Both the position numbers and the translations under genes were made by a program. From CAYFVR01 sp046541515 (GTDB lineage: Bacteria > Desulfobacterota > Desulfobacteria > Desulfobacterales > Desulfococcaceae), in contig JBKHDD010000070.1 of assembly GCA_046541515.1 (NCBI GenBank), forward strand, positions 1 to 22,506: 22,506 nucleotides of DNA. The letters are read 5' to 3'. The first letter of the stretch is position 1. Every line of letters begins with the position of its first letter. Below the pieces are notes generated by a model that saw only the letters and a program-made list of their open reading frames with translations, had not been told where the DNA came from and searched no databases. Shown one piece after another: positions 15,854 through 22,506 of the stretch.

Positions 15854-17775
15854 GTTGAGGAGGCCGTCTCGAAGTCCACCTGGATCACAAACCAAAGAGC
15901 CGGATCCCCATAATAGTCCACCATGCGCTTTTCTCGCAAGGTCGGCCGCGGAAACATCGGCTCCTCCTTCAAAACGGCGAGATAGCGAAGCAGATCGGAT
16001 TCGGCCTCTTCTCTCCCGCCCAGCACATGACCGCGGACCACCACCGTCGACGGGCGCCGGTCGCTGGGGCCGGACGGGGAATCCGAGACCGACGAAGTGG
16101 GGAAATCCGCCAAAATTTCCGAGAAAAAGACGGACCCGGGCGCCGCCAGAACCAATCCCCCCACCACCGCCGGAAGGCGATACCGTTCCGCGATGGCCCG
16201 GATGGCCCGCCGTTCCTCTCGCAGGCGTTCCACCTGAAGTTCAATCAGCGGCCGGTCTACCACGAGCCCGCCCTGCCGAGCGATTCGCCGGCCCAACTCC
16301 CGCTCCAGCCGCTCCGCGGTCCGCGTTTGACGGGCCGCCTCGGCGCGCTGCCAATAATAGCCGGCCGCCGTCCCCAGGGTGCAGAGAATTAAAAAGACCC
16401 AAACCAGCTTTTGAATCCGACGTCCCCGCATGCGCCGAATTTTATCCCGGAAGGGAAACAAAAAGTTCGGCGTCCGGTCCAGATCGGAAAGGGCGATCCC
16501 GATGGCCGGCTCAAAATCGCCGATGGGCGGAGATTTCCCTGCAAAATCGGCGTTCAGGGCGGGCCAGAAGGGGCCGCCGGAACGAAGGGCTTCCTCGGAT
16601 TGAACGGATAACTCCAGATCAATCTGGCTGGCCAGATAGGTTCGAAAGAGGGACGAATGCCCCAACTCGCCCGCGACGCAGAGAACCGCCACCGGATCGG
16701 CGTCGATTTTGCTCGCGTAGGCTTCAATGGTTCGTTCCACCTGCCAGACCAGGCGCTGCAACGGCTTCTCCACAACCTCGAGCAGTTGCCCGGGGGCCAG
16801 ACCCGCGGCCGGTCCCGAGTCCGGGGACCGGTCTCCCAGCATGGCGAAAAATACTTCCCGCGCCGCATTCCGATCCATTCGGACGCGTTCCGCTTCCGGC
16901 GGTCCGTCCCCGCCGGCCGCCGGCGGAAGCCGGGCGCGAAGGACGTCCACCATGCCGCTGATGGACGAACGAATGGTGCGGGAAAGACCCAAGTCGCCCC
17001 CTCCGGAAAAAACGTCGATCCGGGAAAAAGTTTCCGAAACGAAGAGTCGGCATAAGGCGCGCCCTCCGTTGTTCACCAAACCGGCCTGAACAAGATTTTG
17101 GAACGCCAAGGGATAGGGACAAAGACCGGCCAATCGATATCCCGATTCCGCCACCGCCCGCTCCAGCCGTTCCACCTCGGCGAGATCGGCGGTGACGCCC
17201 AAAACGCCGGTCGTCCCGGCCGAAGAAGGCCCGGGGCCTCCCCGTTCGGCGTTTAATTCCCGATCGTCCGCGGCCGGACCGATCGTCTGGTAGTCGAAAA
17301 CGGTCTGGGAAGGGTCGAACGGTTTGGCTTCCTGAACCGCGTAAAAGGTCGTCTCTCCGGCGGTTCGCACGCTGGCGGGGAGATTCACCAGGTGCATTTC
17401 GGTGGTTTCCAAGGGGGCGACGGCCCAGATTTCAGGCTTTTCGGCCCCTTGACAAAGAGCCTTGATCTCCGCCCGCAGCCGTCTTCCCAAGTCGGCAGTT
17501 TCCAGGGGGTTGGTGGTCAGCGGAATCGAACGAAGGGCGGCGACCGCCAGGGGACGGTCGCCTAGGCGGCGGACCCTGGCAAGCCGAACGGCGTCGGAGG
17601 CCAATTCAAGTCCCAGAACATTCCGGACTTTCCGGGAAAACAGACGCCCCGGCCCAGCGCCGGCCGAACGAGGCGCTTGCCAGGACCAGGCGCCCGACGC
17701 CTCGGTTCCGCCATGCTCCGTCTGTACCATGCGGGACAATCGCTGGGTGGCGGTTGGGGAATCGAATCGGCGCAA
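15850..17775 (-). CDS. mshI: PilM-PilN fusion protein (MshI-like) of the pilus alignment complex
   Basis: The protein has 641 residues. Residues 49 to about 440 follow the actin-like PilM/MshI pattern (VRNVLGLELASDAVRLARV near the start, conserved acidic and Gly-rich segments later). A membrane helix at about 455-475 (LVWVFLILCTLGTAAGYYW) is followed by a coiled coil and a PilN-like domain ending in WFVIQVDF. PilM and PilN bind each other in other bacteria, where they are usually separate (MshI and the PilN-like protein). Here both are one chain. The start is uncertain. The TTG at 17775 has GGAG at 17783-17786, spaced 7 bases. An ATG at 17730 has no clear ribosome site. Both fall before the conserved part. 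It is the first gene of the minus-strand pilus series. Confidence 0.88.
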   Translation of the reverse strand: MRRFDSPTATQRLSRMVQTEHGGTEASGAWSWQAPRSAGAGPGRLFSRKVRNVLGLELASDAVRLARVRRLGDRPLAVAALRSIPLTTNPLETADLGRRLRAEIKALCQGAEKPEIWAVAPLETTEMHLVNLPASVRTAGETTFYAVQEAKPFDPSQTVFDYQTIGPAADDRELNAERGGPGPSSAGTTGVLGVTADLAEVERLERAVAESGYRLAGLCPYPLAFQNLVQAGLVNNGGRALCRLFVSETFSRIDVFSGGGDLGLSRTIRSSISGMVDVLRARLPPAAGGDGPPEAERVRMDRNAAREVFFAMLGDRSPDSGPAAGLAPGQLLEVVEKPLQRLVWQVERTIEAYASKIDADPVAVLCVAGELGHSSLFRTYLASQIDLELSVQSEEALRSGGPFWPALNADFAGKSPPIGDFEPAIGIALSDLDRTPNFLFPFRDKIRRMRGRRIQKLVWVFLILCTLGTAAGYYWQRAEAARQTRTAERLERELGRRIARQGGLVVDRPLIELQVERLREERRAIRAIAERYRLPAVVGGLVLAAPGSVFFSEILADFPTSSVSDSPSGPSDRRPSTVVVRGHVLGGREEAESDLLRYLAVLKEEPMFPRPTLREKRMVDYYGDPALWFVIQVDFETASST

Positions 17776-17782
17776 ATGAAAT

Positions 17783-17786
17783 CTCC
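17783..17786 (-). promoter_or_regulatory. Ribosome-binding site favouring a TTG start for the PilM-PilN gene
   Basis: GGAG on the minus strand lies 7 bases before the TTG at 17775. The next in-frame ATG at 17730 has no comparable site. This supports the longer protein but does not prove it. Confidence 0.45.
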
Positions 17787-17931
17787 GGGCGGCAAATGTC
17801 TCAGGGTCGGGCGGATCGGCCTTTTCCGGGAGATCGGAAAGCGGCCGGCCGGGGCGTCCGGTGGCGGGGAAAAACCAAGCGCGTCACGAGGCGGAGACGG
17901 ATCACTCCTCGGACAGATCGGATGAAGATTT

Positions 17932-17961
17932 ACTTTACCGGGAATTCACCGGATTCGTCAA
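17932..17961 (-). promoter_or_regulatory. Candidate sigma-70 promoter of the pilus biogenesis operon
   Basis: On the minus strand TTGACG (17956-17961) is followed after 18 bases by TAAAGT (17932-17937). This matches 5 of 6 and 4 of 6 consensus bases. Transcription would begin near 17925, leaving a leader of about 150 bases. Confidence 0.42.
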
Positions 17962-18010
17962 GAGACAGCCGCGTTCGCCTTCCAAAGACCCCTTCGGCGG
18001 GGAAAACGGG

Positions 18011-18040
18011 TTGAAAACCGGCCGGAAATCGAAGTATGCT
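18011..18040 (+). promoter_or_regulatory. Candidate sigma-70 promoter of the cyclase gene
   Basis: TTGAAA (18011-18016) and TATGCT (18035-18040) are 18 bases apart. The start of transcription would be near 18047, about 46 bases before the cyclase ATG. Confidence 0.5.
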
Positions 18041-18092
18041 GTGCGGATACCGAAGTCGCCCCAAGGGCAAACCCGGAACCAAGGAAAGGGAC

Positions 18093-19466
18093 ATGAAATC
18101 ATCCGCGCCGCGGAAAACCTATATCACCGACCATATGCTGTTCATCAGCCTGGGGCTGGCCCTTTTCTACTGGATCTGCGAATCTTTCCTTAACATTTTT
18201 CTCTCCAACCAGGTCAATATTTTCGAACTCTTTTTCGGGACGAACATTGACGAGATCTGGGCCCGAATCGTGGTGCTGTGCCTGTTCATTATTTTCGGCT
18301 CCCATGCGCAGTTTATCATCGACAACCGAAAAAAAGCCGAGGACGCCCTTCGGGGCAGCGAGGAACGCTATCGAACCCTGGTGGAAAACATTCCCATCGG
18401 CATTTGTCGAATTACCCCCGGACCGGACGGGAGATTTCTGATGGCGAACCCTTCCATCCTCCGCATGCTGGAGTTTCCAAACGAAGCCGCGCTGAAGGCA
18501 ATCCCCATTCGCGAAATTTACCTTCGCCCCCGGGACAGCGAGATCTTTTCCTCCCGCCTGCTCGACCAGAAAAAACTGAATTGGGAGGAAATTCAATTCA
18601 AACGATCCGACGGCGCGCCGGTCTGGGGATCGGTCAGCGCGCAACTGGTGGAAGGAGCGGAAGAAGGGGAAGGCTTCTATTTCGACTGCATCATCGAGGA
18701 CATCGACGAGCGAAAAAAAGCCCGCCTGAAAATGGAACAGGACGCGGAGACCCGCAGACGATTCCAGAAGCTCCTGTCTCCCGATTTGGCCGAAATGGTG
18801 GTTTCCGGAGATCTCCGAGTGGAAAAGGGGGGCGCCAAACGAAACGTCACCGTCTTGTTCGCGGACATCCGGGGTTTCACCACGTTGAGCGAGAATACCG
18901 GGGCGGACGAAGTGGTTCAGATGCTCAACGAGTATTTCGAGGCCATGGTGGAGGTGGTCTTCAAGCTGGGCGGCACGGTGGACAAATACATCGGAGACGC
19001 CATCATGGTGCTCTGGGGCGCGCCCATTCCCCATCCCAACGCCCCCTTCCAGGCGGTGCAGGCGGCCATCGAAATGCGCAAAAGTCTGGCCGAATTTAAC
19101 AAAAGACGCAAGGCCCTGGGAAAACAGCAAATACAGGTGGGCATCGGCATCAACACCGGAGAAGTGGTGGCCGGGTACATCGGCTCCACCCGGACCATGA
19201 GCTATTCGGTCATCGGAGACACGGTCAATACGGCATCCCGGCTTTGCTCGGCGGCCCGGGCCGGACAAATTCTGGTTTCCGACAGCACCTATGGCTTCAT
19301 CCGGAACCAGTTTAGCGTCACCCGGCTGCGCCCGCTTCAGGTGAAAGGAAAGTTGCAGCCCATCCACATTTTCGAGGTTCACGGCGCCTCGCCCGCTTTT
19401 CCAGCGGGGAAACCGCTGTTTCCGCCCCTCGACGCCGCCTTGCCCTCCGAGAAAACCGCCTTATGA
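18093..19466 (+). CDS. Membrane-bound class III adenylate cyclase with a PAS domain
   Basis: The protein has 457 residues. Two membrane helices at about 15-37 and 56-76 frame a short periplasmic loop. A PAS domain spans about 90-205 and a class III cyclase domain about 245-435. Metal-binding aspartates are Asp258 (FADIRGF) and Asp302 (GDAIMVLWG). Lys298 is the purine-contacting lysine, and Asn379 and Arg383 are the transition-state residues (VIGDTVNTASRL). Residue 372, normally Thr or Asp in adenylate cyclases, is Ser. cAMP formation is the likely activity. The ATG at 18093 has GGAAAGGGAC directly upstream. The frame opens earlier, but the extra 19 residues lie within the leader. It is transcribed away from the pilus operon and is followed after 48 bases by cooC. 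Confidence 0.92.
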   Translation: MKSSAPRKTYITDHMLFISLGLALFYWICESFLNIFLSNQVNIFELFFGTNIDEIWARIVVLCLFIIFGSHAQFIIDNRKKAEDALRGSEERYRTLVENIPIGICRITPGPDGRFLMANPSILRMLEFPNEAALKAIPIREIYLRPRDSEIFSSRLLDQKKLNWEEIQFKRSDGAPVWGSVSAQLVEGAEEGEGFYFDCIIEDIDERKKARLKMEQDAETRRRFQKLLSPDLAEMVVSGDLRVEKGGAKRNVTVLFADIRGFTTLSENTGADEVVQMLNEYFEAMVEVVFKLGGTVDKYIGDAIMVLWGAPIPHPNAPFQAVQAAIEMRKSLAEFNKRRKALGKQQIQVGIGINTGEVVAGYIGSTRTMSYSVIGDTVNTASRLCSAARAGQILVSDSTYGFIRNQFSVTRLRPLQVKGKLQPIHIFEVHGASPAFPAGKPLFPPLDAALPSEKTAL

Positions 19467-19514
19467 TCAATGACGCGTCTGCTTGAAAAAAGCGAACGCC
19501 GGAAAGGAAATCAC

Positions 19515-20270
19515 ATGAAAATCGCTGTCAGCGGAAAGGGCGGCGTGGGCAAAACCACGTTTTCGGCCCTTCTGGTTCGAACGCTGAATCGTCAAGGAAA
19601 ACGGGTCTTGGCCATCGACGCGGACCCCGACGCAAACCTGGCGGCCGCCTTGGGGATTCCCGACGCGGACGGCATCGTGCCGATCTCCGAAATGAAAGAG
19701 TTGATCCAGGAACGAACCGGCGCGACGCCGGGAACCGTTGGGGGGTTTTTCCGGCTCAACCCGCGGGTGGACGATCTCCCCGAAAAACTTTCCGCCCGGA
19801 TGGAGGGAATCAAGCTGATGCGGCTGGGCGGAATTCAAAAGGGGGGGGCGGGATGCATTTGCCCCGAAAGCGCGTTGTTGCGAGCGTTGGTCACCCATAT
19901 CGTACTGGCCCGGGACGAGGTGGTGGTCATGGACATGGAAGCCGGGATCGAACATTTGGGCCGAGGGACCGCCGGGGCGGTGGATCGGCTGCTGGTGGTG
20001 GTGGAACCGGGCCGGCGTAGCCTGGACACGGCCGGCCACATCCGGGAACTCGCCTCGGAAATCGGCCTGAAAAACATCGCCGTTATCGGGAACAAAATCC
20101 GCGGGGAAAAGGACGAGGAATTCTTGCGGCGCCGCCTTTCGGATTTCGAATTTCTGGGCGCCATTCCCTACGACGACCGTCTCATCGAAGCCGATCTCAA
20201 CGGCGTCTCCCCCTTTGAAGCCGATTCCCCGGCGGTTCGCGCCGTTGCCTCGTTGGCCGAAAGGCTCTGA
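19515..20270 (+). CDS. cooC: CooC-type nickel-insertion ATPase (CO dehydrogenase maturation)
   Basis: The protein has 251 residues, a normal CooC length. It has the deviant P-loop GKGGVGKTT (7-15) with signature Lys8, IDADPDANLA (34-43), Cys114-Ile-Cys116 followed by PE, and MEAGIEHLGRGT (141-152). The Cys-x-Cys pair binds nickel at the CooC dimer interface and the MEAGIEHLGRGT segment is characteristic of the family. It would load nickel into CO dehydrogenase or acetyl-CoA synthase. No such target enzyme is in the window. The ATG at 19515 has AGGAAA upstream. An earlier ATG at 19470 would add 15 unrelated residues. The next gene begins 4 bases after its stop. Confidence 0.9.
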   Translation: MKIAVSGKGGVGKTTFSALLVRTLNRQGKRVLAIDADPDANLAAALGIPDADGIVPISEMKELIQERTGATPGTVGGFFRLNPRVDDLPEKLSARMEGIKLMRLGGIQKGGAGCICPESALLRALVTHIVLARDEVVVMDMEAGIEHLGRGTAGAVDRLLVVVEPGRRSLDTAGHIRELASEIGLKNIAVIGNKIRGEKDEEFLRRRLSDFEFLGAIPYDDRLIEADLNGVSPFEADSPAVRAVASLAERL

Positions 20271-20274
20271 TTTC

Positions 20275-22389
20275 ATGCATCGCAACCCTCCCAAACGCCG
20301 AGGCCGAGGCCCGGGGCGCCCCGCGCGCCTTTCAATCCGGCCCGGATCGGATCGAAAGCTCGACGCGGTGTTCCGCGCCATCGGAACCCCCGAAAAAGCC
20401 CCCTTTCAACCGGATCCCTACCAGGTGGCGGCCACCGAGGCCATCCTGTCTCGCGATTGTCTGGTCACGGCCCCCACTGGCGCGGGCAAAACCTGGATCG
20501 CCCAGCAGACCATCGCGAAAATTCGGGAAACCGGGGGCGGCGCCTGGTACGCCTCTCCGTTGAAAGCATTGACCAATTCGAAATACATCGAATTTTCCGA
20601 GGATTTCGGATCGGACAACGTGGGCATTCTAACCGGGGACAGGAAGGAAAACCCGGACGCCCCGGTCATCGTGGGAACCACGGAAATTCTGCGAAATCAG
20701 CTCTACGACGCGATGTACCAGGGACGGGACCTCTCCACCGATTTCGTGATCCTGGACGAAGCCCATTTTTTGGGCGATCCGGATCGTGGCGTGGTCTGGG
20801 AAGAAATCATGATTTATCTTCCCCCCCGCATTCCCCTCCTGCTGCTGTCCGCGACCATTGGGAACGCCGATCAAATCGCGGACTGGCTATCGGCCATCCG
20901 GGGCCGGCGGTGCGAGGTGATTCGTGAAACCCGACGACCCGTGCCGCTGTACCCCTTGTTTCTTCATCCCTCCGGAACGCTTTGGCCATTGCTCGCCGAC
21001 AACGGAAGTCCGGGCAAAAAAACGGCCAAGCTGTACAAAAAGGTCCAGGATTTCCTTCATAGCCGTCGTCCCCCGCAAATCAGTCCTCCGGGGAGGCTTC
21101 CGCCATTTGGGGAAATCCTTCAGGTACTCAAAAAATACCGGTTGACCCCGGCAATTTTCTTTCTGAAATCCCGGGCGGACTGTGACGGCGCATTGGAGCT
21201 TTCCAAAGAAAACCAGATCAAGCGCCCGGAGCGAAGAGGACAAATACGGGAACGGATTCAAGAATTTACGGAACAAATTCCGCGCCTGGCGCAACATGAG
21301 CAGCTTCAACACCTGGAACGTTTTGGCGTTGGCGCCCACCACAGCGGACAGTTGCCGGCCTGGAAGCTGCTGGTGGAATCCTTGATGACCGACGGCCTGC
21401 TGGATGCCGTCTACGCCACTTCCACCGTCGCGGCGGGCGTCAACTTCCCGGCGAGAACCGTTGCCTTCCTGAATTCCGACAAATTCAACGGAATCGATTT
21501 TTTCCCGCTGAACCCCACCGAATTTCACCAGATGACAGGTCGCGCCGGTCGGCGGGGAATGGACAATATCGGTTTCGCGCTGGTGATCCCCGGAAAATAC
21601 ATGAATCCCCGGTTGGTCGCGAAGCTGGTGCACGCCTCCCCCGAAGACGTCCAGAGCCAGATCAAGATCAATTTTTCCATGACCTTGAATCTGCTGCTTT
21701 CCCACGAACCCGGGCAAATCGAGGAGCTGCTGAAACGATCCTTCGCGGCGCACCAAATCGCGGAAAAACCCAAAAAAAAGGGTTCTCCGGCGGATGTGGG
21801 AACCCCGGATTTTTTATGGAAAGACTTTCTGCGACATTTCGAATTTCTGGTGCAAACCCGCTTCGCCCAGGCGGACGGCCGTCTTGCCGAAGACGGCGTT
21901 TGGGCCGCCCAATTGCGCGTGGATCAGCCGTTGCTGATAGCGGAGGGCTTTCGCAAGGGATTGTTTCCGGAAAACGACCCTCGAATGCTCGCCGCCATCA
22001 TCGCCGCCTTTGTCAACGAAAGGGAATCCGACGATCGGATTGATGATTTTCCCGTGCCCAACCAACTCCAAAAAGTTTATCAAAACATCAAAAAGGGGCT
22101 CAAACCCTTTGCCATGGAACTTTTTGAGGGCGGTTTTGAAATTCGGCCGTTGTACCTGCGGCCCGCCCTGACCTTGTTCCTTTGGACCAGCGGCCTGTAT
22201 CCGTGGGAAAAGGTTCGGCAGGTGGCCGGTCTGGCGGAGGGGGATTTGTCCATGCTGGTGCTCCGAACCGCGGACAATCTGCGGCATGTCGCCGCCTTGC
22301 GCGACCATTTTCCCCAGGCGGCGGAAAGCGCCCGGAAAGCCATCGAGCAAATCCTTCGGGACCCGGTCATTACCTACCTGGAGCAGTAG
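20275..22389 (+). CDS. Ski2-like DEAH-box RNA/DNA helicase
   Basis: The protein has 704 residues. A basic N-terminus (MHRNPPKRRGRGPGRP) leads into a superfamily 2 helicase core: DPYQ at 47-50, Walker A APTGAGKT (66-73), PLKAL, TGDRKENPD, DEAH (161-164) and SAT (192-194). In the second RecA lobe are GVGAHHSG, ATSTVAAGVNFPA and QMTGRAGRRGMD (about 419-430). These features are closest to the Ski2/Mtr4/HelY group that unwinds structured RNA in decay or processing. The C-terminal third is helical and lacks a further domain I can name. The start at 20275 lies 4 bases after the cooC stop, so the two are probably co-transcribed, although no functional link is evident. The substrate is unknown. Confidence 0.9.
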   Translation: MHRNPPKRRGRGPGRPARLSIRPGSDRKLDAVFRAIGTPEKAPFQPDPYQVAATEAILSRDCLVTAPTGAGKTWIAQQTIAKIRETGGGAWYASPLKALTNSKYIEFSEDFGSDNVGILTGDRKENPDAPVIVGTTEILRNQLYDAMYQGRDLSTDFVILDEAHFLGDPDRGVVWEEIMIYLPPRIPLLLLSATIGNADQIADWLSAIRGRRCEVIRETRRPVPLYPLFLHPSGTLWPLLADNGSPGKKTAKLYKKVQDFLHSRRPPQISPPGRLPPFGEILQVLKKYRLTPAIFFLKSRADCDGALELSKENQIKRPERRGQIRERIQEFTEQIPRLAQHEQLQHLERFGVGAHHSGQLPAWKLLVESLMTDGLLDAVYATSTVAAGVNFPARTVAFLNSDKFNGIDFFPLNPTEFHQMTGRAGRRGMDNIGFALVIPGKYMNPRLVAKLVHASPEDVQSQIKINFSMTLNLLLSHEPGQIEELLKRSFAAHQIAEKPKKKGSPADVGTPDFLWKDFLRHFEFLVQTRFAQADGRLAEDGVWAAQLRVDQPLLIAEGFRKGLFPENDPRMLAAIIAAFVNERESDDRIDDFPVPNQLQKVYQNIKKGLKPFAMELFEGGFEIRPLYLRPALTLFLWTSGLYPWEKVRQVAGLAEGDLSMLVLRTADNLRHVAALRDHFPQAAESARKAIEQILRDPVITYLEQ

Positions 22390-22392
22390 TCC

Positions 22393-22506
22393 TTATCTCC
22401 GCTCGCTGAACGTGGGCGGTTCGGCGGTCGATTTTTCCAATTGCGCCCGCCCGGGAACGTACCCTCGCTGAGTTTCGGCCGGTTTTGCGGCGAAGGGTCC
22501 GCCGGC
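22393..22506 (-). CDS. Possible C-terminal end of an unrecognised gene (partial)
   Basis: An open frame of 37 codons enters from the right edge on the minus strand and stops with TAA at 22393-22395, 3 bases beyond the helicase stop. The visible peptide (ending PTFSERR) is low-complexity and hydrophilic with no family I recognise. Tight tail-to-tail packing makes a real gene plausible. The piece is too short to be sure. Confidence 0.4.
   Translation of the reverse strand, partial: AGGPFAAKPAETQRGYVPGRAQLEKSTAEPPTFSERR

Larger units (their letters stand above)
17776..18092. other. Divergent intergenic region between the pilus operon and the cyclase gene
   Basis: This 317-base stretch separates the minus-strand pilus genes from the plus-strand cyclase. 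It carries no gene I can support. It holds one plausible sigma-70 promoter in each direction (17932-17961 and 18011-18040) and the ribosome sites for both neighbours. I saw no sigma-54 site for the pilus direction. Confidence 0.7.

Noticed and set aside
18099..19382. Minus-strand open frame of 427 codons
   Set aside because: It is fully antisense to the cyclase gene, whose catalytic residues are intact.

Overview
This is a G+C-rich, densely packed window from a Gram-negative bacterium. The secretin, the sigma-54 regulator with its two -24/-12 promoters, the MSHA-type pilus genes and a CooC protein fit a Desulfobacterota-like or related lineage. That placement is an inference from gene content only. 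I see no tRNA, rRNA, CRISPR array, insertion sequence or integrase.

Positions 1-17775 read almost entirely on the minus strand and form one extended MSHA-like type IVa pilus locus. In transcription order (high to low coordinate) it holds a PilM-PilN fusion (MshI-like), MshJ and MshK inner-membrane parts, the MshL secretin, an ExeA/MshM ATPase with LysM and SPOR-like ends, the MshE assembly ATPase with two c-di-GMP-type motifs, and the MshG platform protein. A membrane-anchored sigma-54 activator follows, then the major pilin with its own sigma-54 promoter and a terminator. Next come an ECF sigma factor, an unrecognised four-helix membrane protein and two minor pilins. An AT-rich gap with a second sigma-54-type promoter precedes another minor pilin, a PilX/MshP-like protein fused to two LamG-like domains, and a U32 peptidase cut by the left edge. 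Most junctions overlap by 4 bases (ATGA, GTGA or TTGA), which indicates translational coupling.

Positions 18093-22389 read on the plus strand: a membrane-bound PAS and class III adenylate cyclase, a CooC-type nickel-insertion ATPase and a Ski2-like DEAH helicase. A possible minus-strand gene end converges at the right edge. The 317-base divergent gap at 17776-18092 carries plausible sigma-70 promoters for both directions.

The main point of interest is regulation. The pilus locus carries its own membrane-tethered sigma-54 activator, two matching promoters, an ECF sigma factor with a possible membrane partner, and c-di-GMP-type motifs on its ATPase, beside a cAMP-producing cyclase. Several components are also unusual fusions.
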